A program made the translations under genes and the position numbers. 64,000 nucleotides of DNA from Allofournierella sp. (GTDB lineage Bacteria > Bacillota > Clostridia > Oscillospirales > Ruminococcaceae): assembly GCA_020025635.1 (NCBI GenBank), contig JAHHRU010000002.1, positions 62,001 through 126,000 on the forward strand, written 5' to 3'. This document shows, in pieces, positions 17,529-27,177 of the stretch. How positions within the stretch are numbered: the stretch's first letter is position 1; the number at the start of each line of letters is the position of its first letter. The notes under the pieces were generated by a model. It ran no database searches. It was not told the DNA's origin and saw nothing but the letters and a program-made list of their open reading frames with translations.

Positions 17529-18641
17529 ATGAAAAAGAAGTTTTTAGTATTCTGCACCGTTCTTTCCCTGGCGGCGGGCCTTTTGCTGACCGGCTGCGGC
17601 AGCAGCAATAAGCAGGTGCTGAACGTTTACAACTGGGGCGAATACATTTCGGACGGCAGCGAAGGCAGCCTGGATACCATCCGGGCTTTTGAAGAGTGGT
17701 ACGAAGAGACCTACGGCACTCCCGTTACCGTGAACTACACCACCTACCCCTCCAACGAGGATATGTACAACAAGATCTCCAGCGGCGCTGTGAGCTATGA
17801 TGTGATCATCCCCTCGGACTACATGATCGCCCGCATGGCCGATGAAGGGATGCTGCTTCCCCTCAATTTTGACAACATCCCCAACTACCAGTACATCGAC
17901 GATTCCTTCCGCGGCCTTTACTACGACCCGGAAAACAAATACACCGTTCCCTACACCTACGGCATCGTGGGCGTGATCTATGACGCAAACGTGGTGGATG
18001 AGGCCGACGTCGGCAGCTGGGACCTGATGTGGAACGAGAAGTACGCCGGTTCCATTCTGCAGTACAACAACTCCCGTGATGCTTTCGGCACTGCCATGTA
18101 CAAGCTGGGCATTGACGTGAACACCACCGACAAGGCCCAGTGGCAGCGTGCTGCCGATGAGCTGATCGCCCAGCGCCCGCTGGTAAAGAGTTTTGTTATG
18201 GATGAGATCTACAACATGATGGAAGTGGGCGAGGCTGCCATCAGCTCTTACTATGCCGGCGATTACTTCACCATGCAGGAGGCTCAGGCCGATCACATCG
18301 ACCTGAAGTTCTACTACCCCGAGCGCACCAACTTCTTTGTGGACGCCATGTGCATCCCCACCTGCGCCAAGAACCAGGAGCTGGCTGAGATCTTCATCAA
18401 CTATATGCTCTCTTCCGAGCCGGCCATTGCCAATGCCGAATATATCAACTATGCCTGCCCCAACAGCCTGGTGTACGAGGATGCCGGTTACATTGAGGAC
18501 ATGGGCGAAGAGGCCATGGAGATCCTTTACCCCGATCTGGGCGATTTCTCCCAGCTGTACAACCAGTATGCTTACCGCAGCATGGACCCTGAAATGCTGG
18601 ATTACCTGAACACCCTGTGGGAAACCGTAAAAATCAACTGA
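17529..18641 (+). CDS. potD: Spermidine/putrescine-binding lipoprotein
   Basis: 370 residues from the ATG after GGGAGGAAAC. Lipoprotein signal peptide with lipobox LLTGC (Cys23). VYNWGEYIS just after the anchor and the Asp/Trp/Tyr-rich binding cleft are typical of PotD. It captures polyamine at the outer face of the membrane and passes it to PotBC. Last gene of the operon. Confidence 0.94.
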   Translation: MKKKFLVFCTVLSLAAGLLLTGCGSSNKQVLNVYNWGEYISDGSEGSLDTIRAFEEWYEETYGTPVTVNYTTYPSNEDMYNKISSGAVSYDVIIPSDYMIARMADEGMLLPLNFDNIPNYQYIDDSFRGLYYDPENKYTVPYTYGIVGVIYDANVVDEADVGSWDLMWNEKYAGSILQYNNSRDAFGTAMYKLGIDVNTTDKAQWQRAADELIAQRPLVKSFVMDEIYNMMEVGEAAISSYYAGDYFTMQEAQADHIDLKFYYPERTNFFVDAMCIPTCAKNQELAEIFINYMLSSEPAIANAEYINYACPNSLVYEDAGYIEDMGEEAMEILYPDLGDFSQLYNQYAYRSMDPEMLDYLNTLWETVKIN

Positions 18642-18655
18642 TAAGCGATCTTTCA

Positions 18656-18702
18656 CTAAAAACAGGAGCACATCGGAAATATCCGATGCGCTCCTGTTTT
18701 TC
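18656..18702. terminator. Bidirectional terminator between potD and the deacetylase
   Basis: Long stem formed by about 18658-18676 and 18682-18700 with one mismatch; A-run before and T-run after, so it can serve both converging transcripts. Confidence 0.9.
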
Positions 18703-18722
18703 AACTTATATCCGCCTTGCTT

Positions 18723-19562
18723 TCAGGCAAAGGCCACGGTTTCGCCGGGCTTCACCGTGTAAATCTTATCCTTCCGCTGCAAATACAGCACCGTATTGGT
18801 GGGGTTCATCACCTTGGAGGCATCCGCCGAGAACACCAGCTGCCGATAGGCCGCTGCATATTCATACACTTCCATGTTGGTGGCGTACCAGTAATCCGGG
18901 CGGCTGCCCATAAGGGCCGCAAACTTTTCCATCAGATCCCAGTTGTCGTCCCGCTCAAACTCATAGCTGTGGCCCCACAGATAAAACAGCATGGGCTTCA
19001 TCTGCCGGTCATTTTCAATAAATTTTTGGCAAAGGCCGAACAGCTCCGGATCGGTGTGATGGCAGGTGGGGTGCAGGGTAAGCCAGTTTTCAGGAATGCC
19101 AAAGCCGTGGGTGGAGTTCACGGTTCGGGAATACACAATGCCGCACTGCCGGGCCGAGCGCACCACACTTTCATCGTAGGTGCCGTAGGGGTAGGCCATG
19201 CCCCGGATCATGCCGCCGAAATCCGCTTCCAGGCTCTTGCGGTCCGCCAATATTTCTTCAACGCAAAGGCTTTCGGGCAGTTCTTCCAGATAGGGATGGG
19301 TGCGGGTATGCACCGCGATCTCCATGCCGCTGCCCTGATACAGTTCCAAGGCCTGCCGGCGGGTCATGCGCCGGTGAAAAGCCCCCTTCGGATATACCGT
19401 TCCTTCGGCGGCATAAAGCCCGGAATTGATATTGAAGGTGCCCTTCAGGCCGCTTTTGTGCATGATCTCAATGAGCTTTGCATCGGTTTCCACGCCGTCA
19501 TCGTAGCTCAGGGTCACGGCTTTGACCTTTCCTTGCGGAAAGCGCATATGGATATCTGCCAT
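18723..19562 (-). CDS. Polysaccharide deacetylase family protein (NodB/CE4-like)
   Basis: 279 residues from the ATG giving MADIHMRF; a TTG eight codons earlier is possible but the purine-rich site GGAAGG suits the ATG. CE4 motifs are LSYDDG (motif 1, with catalytic Asp and metal Asp), HTRTH (motif 2, metal His pair) and AYPYGTYD (motif 3). No signal peptide, so the enzyme appears cytoplasmic and may act on small sugars or imported oligosaccharides. It is followed on the same strand by nothing and preceded by the YesN-type regulator, which suggests membership in the sugar-import locus. Confidence 0.85.
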   Translation of the reverse strand: MADIHMRFPQGKVKAVTLSYDDGVETDAKLIEIMHKSGLKGTFNINSGLYAAEGTVYPKGAFHRRMTRRQALELYQGSGMEIAVHTRTHPYLEELPESLCVEEILADRKSLEADFGGMIRGMAYPYGTYDESVVRSARQCGIVYSRTVNSTHGFGIPENWLTLHPTCHHTDPELFGLCQKFIENDRQMKPMLFYLWGHSYEFERDDNWDLMEKFAALMGSRPDYWYATNMEVYEYAAAYRQLVFSADASKVMNPTNTVLYLQRKDKIYTVKPGETVAFA

Positions 19563-19643
19563 TTCCTCATTTCCTTCCTTTTTCAAATTTCAGGCCCGGA
19601 CCGTATGCCAAAACATTCAGGCGCTGCCCGCAGGGCCTTGTTT

Positions 19644-21176
19644 TCATTCTTCCTGCGGCGCATCCTCATGCAGCACGCTGTTCCGATATTCCTGCGGTGT
19701 GCAGCCCATTGCTTCTTTGAAAAGTCTTGAAAAATAGCGGGGATTTTCGTAGCCGACCATTTCCGAAACGGTGTAGATCATCAGGTTTGGCTTTTCCAAA
19801 AACTTTTTCGCCTGTTTCATGCGCAGTTCGGTGAGATAATCCACAAAATTGATGCCCGTTTTTTTCTTGAACAGCCGTGACAGATACGGCGGGCAGACGT
19901 AAAAAATTTCCGACAGCACAGCCAGGGTCAGGTTTTCCGCATAATGGCCCTGGATATATTTTTTTACCCGGTCGATCAGTTCACCGCTCTGCTGGACTTC
20001 ATCCATCTGACGCACCTCGTCCAGCACCCGTGTAAGATACTGGACCATATACCCCTGGATCTCGGAAAGGCTCTGGGCCCCCAGCACATCCATCAGCGTT
20101 TCACTGATCAAAAGATGCCTTGGATATGCGGGCGAAGCCAGCGTTTGAAGCGGGGTATCCAGCTCGATCAAAAGCTCGGTGCAGAAATGCTGTGCCTGAG
20201 CCAGCGAAAAATGGCCGCTGCTTTCCAATGTGACCAGTTCTGCCAGAAAATCCTCCACCAGATGGGCCCGGTTTTCCGGCATCGAGAAGGACTCCACCAA
20301 TTTGCGGACTGCATTGTTTTCGCCTTCGTTGCCCAGGAACATGGTGCGCACCTGGTCATACAGGACCACACCCGGGCAGCTGCGGGCCTTTTGGTAGCGC
20401 ATCGCCTTTCCGGCCTGCAAAGATGCAAGCCGAAGCTCCTGATAGCCGGGCTGTTCTTCGGAGACGCCGATGCACAGGGACTGCTTTTCCACAAACCCTT
20501 CTTTCATCTGACACTCCAGCTCAACAGGGTCCCGGCTGCCTTCCAGCACGCACAAAAGCTCGCCGGAAGCCGGAGAAACCACCTGGCAGGGAGAAAACTG
20601 CCGGCACAGCTCTTCTTCCAGCGTTTTGGAAAGCGTGCCTGCATCCGGCAGCGAAAGACGCACCGCCCGCACCGGGCAGCGGGTGTCCAGGCAGACAGCC
20701 GCCCGCGCTTCATCGTAGGGCAGGCCGTTTGCAATGTTCAGGATGAGGGTATGGCAGAGCATCCGTTCCATCTGGTCATCCCTGCCGCCCTGCTGCTTTT
20801 CTTCATCCAGCTTTTCCCGCACCCGGCGCAGCAGCGTTTTCAGCGCACCGAAGTTGATGGGCTTTGTCAGGTAATCCAGCGCCCCCAGACGGATGGCCTG
20901 CTGTGCATAGGAAAAATCACTGTAACCGGAAAGGATCACCGTTTTGATGCTGGGGTAATTTTCATTCAGCAGCTTAATCAGGTCCAGGCCATTCTGTCCC
21001 GGCATCTGCACATCGGTGATCACCAGATCCACGGCCTTTTCCTGTAAAAGGATCATTGCGGAATCCACACTTTCCGCTGTGCCGGCAATTTCAAAGCCCT
21101 CGTCTTCCCATTTTACAAAGCGGGAAAGACCCTGGGTAACCATTTCCTCATCGTCCACCAGCAGAACTTTATACAC
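19644..21176 (-). CDS. YesN-type response regulator with AraC DNA-binding domain
   Basis: 510 residues. N-terminal receiver with VDDEEMV and phosphoacceptor Asp55 in VITDVQMPG; long middle region; C-terminal AraC helix-turn-helix pair (about 410-505) with LAVLSEIFYVCPPYLSRLFKKKTG and YENPRYFSRLFKE. Its start overlaps the kinase stop by 8 bases. Such pairs sense extracellular sugars and control nearby sugar ABC transporters, here the divergent transport genes at 23.2-27.2 kb. Confidence 0.93.
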   Translation of the reverse strand: MYKVLLVDDEEMVTQGLSRFVKWEDEGFEIAGTAESVDSAMILLQEKAVDLVITDVQMPGQNGLDLIKLLNENYPSIKTVILSGYSDFSYAQQAIRLGALDYLTKPINFGALKTLLRRVREKLDEEKQQGGRDDQMERMLCHTLILNIANGLPYDEARAAVCLDTRCPVRAVRLSLPDAGTLSKTLEEELCRQFSPCQVVSPASGELLCVLEGSRDPVELECQMKEGFVEKQSLCIGVSEEQPGYQELRLASLQAGKAMRYQKARSCPGVVLYDQVRTMFLGNEGENNAVRKLVESFSMPENRAHLVEDFLAELVTLESSGHFSLAQAQHFCTELLIELDTPLQTLASPAYPRHLLISETLMDVLGAQSLSEIQGYMVQYLTRVLDEVRQMDEVQQSGELIDRVKKYIQGHYAENLTLAVLSEIFYVCPPYLSRLFKKKTGINFVDYLTELRMKQAKKFLEKPNLMIYTVSEMVGYENPRYFSRLFKEAMGCTPQEYRNSVLHEDAPQEE

Positions 21177-23124
21177 GTTTGAGTCCCTCCGATTTCTGGA
21201 CCGGTCTTGCCGGGATTTTGAGTATCACCCGTGTACCGACCTCTTCCTCACTTTCAATTCGAATACCGTACTTTTCCCCATAACAGATCTTGCACCGCTG
21301 GTGCACATTTCGCAGACCGATGCCGTGCCGGTCGGCCTGATCGGGTTTTGGCCCATTCAGGCTTTCTTTGAGTTTTTCCAGCTGCTGGGGATCCATGCCG
21401 CAGCCATTGTCCGTAACGCTGATTTCCAAATCGCCTTCACTGTTTTGAACGCCCTGGATGCAAATGACACAGTTCTCCCGGTTTTTGTTCTGAAAGCCAT
21501 GGCGTATCGCATTTTCCAAAACAGGCTGCAGCGACAGACAGGGCAGCTGATACGCATCGGGGTCGAATTGCAATTCTTTTTCCAGCTCGATTTTATGGGT
21601 ATGCCTGAAATTGACCACCTCCAGATAGGTGGAGGCGTGCAGAAGGCTTTCGGACACGGTTTCTTCCTTTTTCTCGCCCTTGATGGTCATGCGAAGCAGG
21701 GTGCAGAATTTTTCGATCATATCCGAAGCCGGGCTTTCACCGCCGTTTTCATACATGCACTGCCAGCGGATCATATCCAGGGTGTTGTAAAGGAAATGCG
21801 GGTTCACCTGCATCTGCAAGGCATCCAGCTGGGCACTTTTTTCAGCCAGCTCCAGTTCTTTTTCCCGGTTTTCGGCAACATAGACCTTTTCGATCAGCTC
21901 CCGCATATCCAAAACCATCCGGTCAAACTCACGGCAGAGCACACCGATCTCATCCCGGCTTTTTGCCTTATAGGTTGCGTTGAAATCGCCGGTGCCCACC
22001 CGTTTCATGGTACGGATCAGCCTGCGCACCGGATATGCCACACTGACAGCTGTGATGTAAAAGCCGAACGAGCCCACCAGGATAACGATCAGCAAAACCA
22101 GAAGGTTCATTTCGCCAAGCCTGGTGGCCGGCAGGAGCGCCCGGTCCCGGTAGGTCAGGTTGACCACCCGAAGGGGGGAATATTCATCGCCGCAAAAGCC
22201 GACCAGCAGCTCTTTTCCGTCGTTTTCAAAGGGGAAGCTGTTCTGATAAGAAGCAAACAGCTTTTCTTTCAGCTCCCTGTTCCCGGTGGGGAAAGGCGGG
22301 GCGTCCAGACCGGGCTGAATGCCCTCCAAAAGCCCGCCGGAACCTATGAGGAAGGTGTTCCCGCCGTTTTGGCTGGAATACTCCCGCAGGGCATCCACAA
22401 AATAGCGCGGCTCGATGCAGCAAACCAGCGTTCCCAATTCCTGCCGGAATTCGGTGCTGTAAATCTGGTAGGAAACGGTCACGCAGCCCACGATTCCGAT
22501 TTTATCTTTTGGATTTTCAAAAAAGAGCTGCGGTGTTTCCCGCACCGAATCCCGCCAGTCGGGGTAGCCCTTTGCCTGGGCGGCGCCTTTTGCCAGCTCA
22601 CTTTCCCAAAAGGCCTCCACATTTCGCACGATGGGGCTTTTCGGATCGTTCTTCATATTGGCAGAGCTGTATTGGCTGCCTTCCACGCCCACAAACACGA
22701 CCGCCCGAAGGCCGCCGATTTTATTGCGCAGTGTCTGCATGGCATGCTCGATGGTTTTCCGGTTCTCCTGCGTGCGCTTATATTCCTGATAGCCAAACGG
22801 CCCGGCCCTTCCAAGCAGCAGGTTGTTTTCCAGAAACGCACCGCGGACTTTTTCGTTCAGGATGAACTCTGCCACATTCCGCTCAACGTTTTCCTGCTCC
22901 TGATGGAGCTTATACATGGCATTTTGCACCAGAACAGACTGATACTTGACCGTATTGCTTTCCAGCTCCCGCGCATAGCCGGTCTGGTTAAAAAACGTAA
23001 TAAAGCCTGTTGATAAAATCAGCAGGCAGCAGAATATCAAAACCAGACGCGGATAGATGTTGAGTTTTCGCAGCGCGGTGATGATCTTTCGGGTAAAGCG
23101 GCTTGGCTTGTGGTTTTCCTTCAT
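21169..23124 (-). CDS. YesM-type sensor histidine kinase
   Basis: 651 residues. Basic N-terminus and membrane segment at about 25-45, large extracytoplasmic dCache-like sensor to about 335, second membrane segment at about 340-365, HAMP linker, His_kinase domain with QVNPHFLYNTLDMIRW (phosphoacceptor His), and ATPase domain with VLENAIRHG and GIGLRNVHQR. Partner of the regulator downstream. The extracellular sensor probably detects the sugar or the sugar-loaded binding lipoprotein encoded next door. Confidence 0.93.
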   Translation of the reverse strand: MKENHKPSRFTRKIITALRKLNIYPRLVLIFCCLLILSTGFITFFNQTGYARELESNTVKYQSVLVQNAMYKLHQEQENVERNVAEFILNEKVRGAFLENNLLLGRAGPFGYQEYKRTQENRKTIEHAMQTLRNKIGGLRAVVFVGVEGSQYSSANMKNDPKSPIVRNVEAFWESELAKGAAQAKGYPDWRDSVRETPQLFFENPKDKIGIVGCVTVSYQIYSTEFRQELGTLVCCIEPRYFVDALREYSSQNGGNTFLIGSGGLLEGIQPGLDAPPFPTGNRELKEKLFASYQNSFPFENDGKELLVGFCGDEYSPLRVVNLTYRDRALLPATRLGEMNLLVLLIVILVGSFGFYITAVSVAYPVRRLIRTMKRVGTGDFNATYKAKSRDEIGVLCREFDRMVLDMRELIEKVYVAENREKELELAEKSAQLDALQMQVNPHFLYNTLDMIRWQCMYENGGESPASDMIEKFCTLLRMTIKGEKKEETVSESLLHASTYLEVVNFRHTHKIELEKELQFDPDAYQLPCLSLQPVLENAIRHGFQNKNRENCVICIQGVQNSEGDLEISVTDNGCGMDPQQLEKLKESLNGPKPDQADRHGIGLRNVHQRCKICYGEKYGIRIESEEEVGTRVILKIPARPVQKSEGLKRV

Positions 23125-23189
23125 GGGGTTCCCTCGCAGTTTCGGTGCGTTTTTATATCATCTTCTATTGTACCATTCCTGCGCAAATA

Positions 23190-23236
23190 GAACAATACAA
23201 AGCCGGGCACAAAATTGTGCCCGGCTTTGTATTTAA
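23190..23236. terminator. Terminator between binding-protein gene and yesM-type kinase gene
   Basis: Nearly perfect 19-bp inverted repeat (about 23193-23211 with 23214-23233) downstream of the minus-strand lipoprotein gene. Confidence 0.8.
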
Positions 23237-23252
23237 AAACGAATGAAGCTTT

Positions 23253-24632
23253 TTAAGCTTTTTTGTTGGCTTCGTTGAAGGTGGCCAGAACTTCCTTCTC
23301 GGCCAGCTCCTGTGCAGCTGCAAATTCCTTCTCAGCATCTGCATTGGGGTCAGACAGGACCTTCTGAACAGCGCGGTCTACATAGGCGCCGAAATCAGCC
23401 TTGCCGTAGAACTCCATGCGGCCAACTTCGCCAACGCTGGAAAGAACGGGTGCCCAGTCTTCCGGCATCTCAGCAAAATCGGTGATGCTCATATCGTCGC
23501 GGGTGATGGTAACGGGAGCGATTGCGCCCTTGCTTGCCAGGTTCTCATAGTAAGCAGCAGTCTCTTCCTTGCTTGCCTTGAAGCTGATGTACTCCCATGC
23601 TGCATCCTGCTTAGCCTTGTCAGCCTTTGCATTGATCACATAGCATGCGCCGGCAATGGCGGTAGCGGTCTTGCCGGAGGGGCCTGCGGGAGGCAGGATC
23701 AGACCCAGGTCATCCAGGTCCATGCCCTTGTTGGCAACGTCGACCACCCAGTCAACAGCGAAAGGCATCATAGCGATCTTGCCCTGAGCAAAGTTGTCCA
23801 GCAGATCACCGAACTTCAGAGTGCGGTCGCTGGGCAGAACCTTTTCAGCGGACAGCTTCTGATAATACTTGGCAGCCTCGATAACAGCAGGATCGGTGAA
23901 GGTCAGGGTAGCGGTGCCATCCTCGTTCTCCTTGGTCAGATCGCCGCCGGCCTGCCATACATAGTACTGGAAGAACCACTCGGTCCATTCAGCAGACAGA
24001 GTTGCGTAGCCTGCGATGTTTGCATCGGGGTTGTTCAGCTTCTTTGCAGCCTCAAGAGCCTCATCCCAGGTCTTGGGAGCTTCCAGGCCTGCTTCCTTGA
24101 ACAGGGCCTTGTTGTAGCCGAACAGCATGGGGTTCACGGTATCGGTCAGGCCGTAAATGTTGCCGTCTTTGGTGAACATATCCAGGTAGGTCTTATCCAG
24201 GTGAGAAGCCTCATCCCACTTGTCCAGGTACTCGTTCAGGGGCTGCAGGATGCCGGCCTGGATGTACTTGTTCATCATGGTGTAGGAGCACTGGATCAGG
24301 TCGGGAGCGGTGCCTGCTGCAACGCCCTGATAGAACTCGTTGCCGGGATCGCCTTCCTTGACGACCTCGTTCAGGGTGATCCAGGGATGCTCGTCCAGGA
24401 AGCGCTGCTTCGAGGCTTCGGTGAATTCATCGGTGTTGCGGCTGGTGACCCACAGGGTCAGCTCAACGGGCTCGTGGTCGCCTTCGGCAGCGGGCTCGCT
24501 CTGAGCGGGGGTGCTTGCGGGCTCAGAAGGAGCTGCGGGCTCAGAAGACTCTGCCGGGGCTGCGCCGCAGCCTGCCAGCATGCTCATAGCCATCAAAGTG
24601 CTGATGGCCAGTGCAATCAAACGTTTTTTCAT
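23253..24632 (-). CDS. Sugar ABC transporter substrate-binding lipoprotein
   Basis: 459 residues from the ATG giving MKKRLIAL, which has a proper ribosome site (AAGGAGG). Lipobox SMLAGC with Cys22, then a Ser/Pro/Ala/Glu linker (about 23-48), then a family 1 extracellular solute-binding fold with LTLWVTSRN. It is divergent from two permeases that lack a binding protein, so the three form one importer. The A/T content of third positions is a little different from the permeases, but nothing suggests breakage. Confidence 0.93.
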   Translation of the reverse strand: MKKRLIALAISTLMAMSMLAGCGAAPAESSEPAAPSEPASTPAQSEPAAEGDHEPVELTLWVTSRNTDEFTEASKQRFLDEHPWITLNEVVKEGDPGNEFYQGVAAGTAPDLIQCSYTMMNKYIQAGILQPLNEYLDKWDEASHLDKTYLDMFTKDGNIYGLTDTVNPMLFGYNKALFKEAGLEAPKTWDEALEAAKKLNNPDANIAGYATLSAEWTEWFFQYYVWQAGGDLTKENEDGTATLTFTDPAVIEAAKYYQKLSAEKVLPSDRTLKFGDLLDNFAQGKIAMMPFAVDWVVDVANKGMDLDDLGLILPPAGPSGKTATAIAGACYVINAKADKAKQDAAWEYISFKASKEETAAYYENLASKGAIAPVTITRDDMSITDFAEMPEDWAPVLSSVGEVGRMEFYGKADFGAYVDRAVQKVLSDPNADAEKEFAAAQELAEKEVLATFNEANKKA

Positions 24633-24910
24633 GTGTATCCTCCTTGTTGTGCTGTTGGCGGCAGGGCGCATCCTTCAGCGCCCCGCTTGTGTGACTTTAG
24701 TTTAACAAACCGTGAGCCTTCTGTAAATGGCACAAAATCTACTTCGAAGTGATAAAAATTCGACCTATTCCATAAAACCGGGCCACAATTTTGATTTTTT
24801 TTGAAACAAGTTAAAAACTGTGCCCCCTTTTGGTTGCTTCTGTGTCTCACAAGAAACAAAAAACTACTGTTATAATAGTGCTGTTATAAACGAAAGGAGT
24901 TGTCCCACCC
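24633..24910. promoter_or_regulatory. Divergent promoter region of the sugar import locus
   Basis: Contains TATAAT at 24871-24876 for the plus-strand permease operon, with no good -35, in keeping with activation by the YesN-type regulator. Homopolymer-rich; no operator could be assigned by eye. Confidence 0.5.
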
Positions 24911-25807
24911 ATGAGCAAAGAACGCAAACAGAAGCAATCCGGATATTTTCTCAAACAGAAACTCGCCCCCTGGTTGCTGCTTGCCCTTCCGCTGCTTTTC
25001 ACCTTATGGCTTAAATATTATCCCATTCTGAAAGCGGTCTTTATTTCCTTTTTTGATTACGATCCCATCCATCAGCCCGGCCGGTTTGTGGGGTTTGAAA
25101 ACTACTCCACCATGTTCCATTCGGAATATTACTGGCAGGCCTGGAGAAACAGCTTCGTTTTTCTTTTTCTCCAGCTGCTCATGACCTTCTTCATCCCCAT
25201 CATCCAGGCCCTGTTCCTGAATGAGCTGCGCCGGATGAAGAGCGTGGTTTCCACCATGTATCTGCTGCCCACCCTGATCCCCACCACCATCAACGTGATC
25301 ATCTGGCGCTGGGTATGGCATCCGGATTACGGCGTTGCAAACCAGATCGTGAAGCTTTTCGGCGGCCAGCCCCAGACCTGGCTGAGCGATCCGAACCTTG
25401 TAAAATTCTGCATCATCTTCCCCGGCGTGATCGGCGGCGGCATCAGCGTTCTTTTGTATCTTTCCGCCATCCAGAACGTCTCGCCCGACATCATGGAATC
25501 CGCCTCTCTGGACGGATGCACCGGCTGGAAGCGGATCTGGCACATCACCCTGCCCAACATCCGGTACATCATCTTTATCCAGCTGGTCATTGCGGTTTCC
25601 AGCGCAATGCAGCTGCTGGATGCTCCTTACATGTTTGCATCCGGCGGCCCCAGCGGCTCTTCCACCACACAGGGCATTTACATTTATAACAGCTTCAACA
25701 AGGATTACAACTACGGCCGCGGCTCCGCCGCTTCGGTGATCCTGATGCTGGTGGTTATGGTAATGACCATGATTCAGATGCATTTTGAGAACGCGGAACA
25801 GGAGTGA
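24911..25807 (+). CDS. Sugar ABC transporter permease (LplB/UgpA type)
   Basis: 298 residues, six membrane segments. EAA loop ESASLDGCTGWKRIWHITLP near residue 200. N-terminal basic stretch KERKQKQSGYFLKQK. It follows the divergent region with AAAGGAG as ribosome site and overlaps the next permease region closely. No ATPase gene is present in this locus, as usual for this family, which shares an MsmX-like ATPase encoded elsewhere. Confidence 0.92.
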   Translation: MSKERKQKQSGYFLKQKLAPWLLLALPLLFTLWLKYYPILKAVFISFFDYDPIHQPGRFVGFENYSTMFHSEYYWQAWRNSFVFLFLQLLMTFFIPIIQALFLNELRRMKSVVSTMYLLPTLIPTTINVIIWRWVWHPDYGVANQIVKLFGGQPQTWLSDPNLVKFCIIFPGVIGGGISVLLYLSAIQNVSPDIMESASLDGCTGWKRIWHITLPNIRYIIFIQLVIAVSSAMQLLDAPYMFASGGPSGSSTTQGIYIYNSFNKDYNYGRGSAASVILMLVVMVMTMIQMHFENAEQE

Positions 25808-25812
25808 GTACA

Positions 25813-27171
25813 ATGAATAAGAACAAGAAAGGATCCACCAAGATCCGGCTGTCTTCCAGCGACCTTTCCCTTCAGATCGTGGCGATCGTTATTACAGTAT
25901 GCTCTCTTCTGCTGATTCTCTTCCCCTTTGCGCTCACCATCAGCAACGCCATGAAGGACAACGTTAAAATTTATGATGTTCCCCCCAAACTCATTCCGGA
26001 CAGCGCCCAGTCGCTTTCGGTAGCGGTGGATTATTCCGGCTTTACCGGCACCGATGAGGAATTGGAGGCCCAGCTGCAGGACGATATGGTGAGCACCATG
26101 TTCGGTGTTTACACCGTTCTGCCCCGGGAGTCGGTTTTTGAGACTAAGTTCTACGGCACCCGTGACGGCAAGACCATTTTCTACTCCCGCGCACACCAGA
26201 CCCAGCTTCAGCTGGAAAAGGACTACGGCATCTATGAGGGCACCGTTCTGAAAAAGCAGACCCTGCTTTACAAAGACCGTGCACAGCGGGTATCGCAGTC
26301 GCTGGGATATGAATTCGACCCCAATGGCCTTTCCAAGCACACCGCCATCACCAATCTGGAGCCGAACGCACAGGAAAAGCTGAACACCGTGTTCGAAAAG
26401 AAGTTTGCTCTGCACGGTGAGATCGCCGCCTGTGAAATGTCCACCCACAACATGCTCCTTCTGGAAAGCTTCGTTCACTATATGAAGCTGCCCAACTACA
26501 TGTACGATGCCAACGCCCGCATTGCCCGCTTCGGCTTCATGTCCTTCGTGGGCAACACCGTGATTGTTATCGGCTGGGCCATTATCTGCCAGGTGTTCCT
26601 GTGCTCGCTGTGCGGCTTTGTTATCAGCCGCCTTCTGAAGCCCAAGGCCGCCCGCATCACCCTGCTTGTGTTCATGGGCGCGCAGATGATCCCCTTCGCC
26701 AGCATCATGCTGCCGCAGTTGATCATGTACCGCAACATGGGTGCTTACAACAACTACACCGCACTGCTTCTGCCCTTCCTGTATCCCTTCGGCTTCTACA
26801 TTTACCTGTTCAAGGGCTTCTTTGACCGCATCCCCGGTTCCTACTTCGAGGCAGCCCGGCTGGACGGCGCATCCAACTTCTTCCTGTATTCCCGCATCTG
26901 CATGCCCCTGTCTCACCCGATCATCTCGCTGATCGCCCTGCAGACCTTCCTTGGAAACTGGAACGACTTCTTCTGGGCATGGCTGGTTACCGAGCGCCAG
27001 GATCTGTGGACCTTGAATGTGGCCCTTTACAACATTTCCAACAACACCAGCACCAAGCAGAACGCGCTGATGGGCATTGCGCTGGTCACCATTCTGCCGG
27101 TCATCGCCGCTTCGCTGTTCTTCTCCAAACAACTCAAGGCCAGCATCATGGCCTCCGGTGTGAAAGGATAA
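25813..27171 (+). CDS. Sugar ABC transporter permease with large extracytoplasmic insertion (LplC/UgpE type)
   Basis: 452 residues from the ATG at 25813 (AGGAG eight bases upstream; a GTG at 25804 is less likely). Family members are usually about 280 residues. Here a hydrophilic insert of roughly 170 residues sits between the first membrane segment (about 18-38) and the second (about 235-255). The C-terminal core is normal, with EAARLDGASNFFLYSRICMP as EAA loop. The insert may help dock the binding lipoprotein or the substrate. Confidence 0.9.
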   Translation: MNKNKKGSTKIRLSSSDLSLQIVAIVITVCSLLLILFPFALTISNAMKDNVKIYDVPPKLIPDSAQSLSVAVDYSGFTGTDEELEAQLQDDMVSTMFGVYTVLPRESVFETKFYGTRDGKTIFYSRAHQTQLQLEKDYGIYEGTVLKKQTLLYKDRAQRVSQSLGYEFDPNGLSKHTAITNLEPNAQEKLNTVFEKKFALHGEIAACEMSTHNMLLLESFVHYMKLPNYMYDANARIARFGFMSFVGNTVIVIGWAIICQVFLCSLCGFVISRLLKPKAARITLLVFMGAQMIPFASIMLPQLIMYRNMGAYNNYTALLLPFLYPFGFYIYLFKGFFDRIPGSYFEAARLDGASNFFLYSRICMPLSHPIISLIALQTFLGNWNDFFWAWLVTERQDLWTLNVALYNISNNTSTKQNALMGIALVTILPVIAASLFFSKQLKASIMASGVKG

Positions 27172-27177
27172 CTTCCT

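Noticed and set aside
21016..23013. 665-residue plus-strand frame opposite the YesM-type kinase
   Set aside because: The minus-strand protein has intact kinase motifs; the plus frame has none.
24911..27171. Broken ABC importer because no ATPase gene is present
   Set aside because: Sugar importers of this family normally share an MsmX-type ATPase encoded elsewhere.
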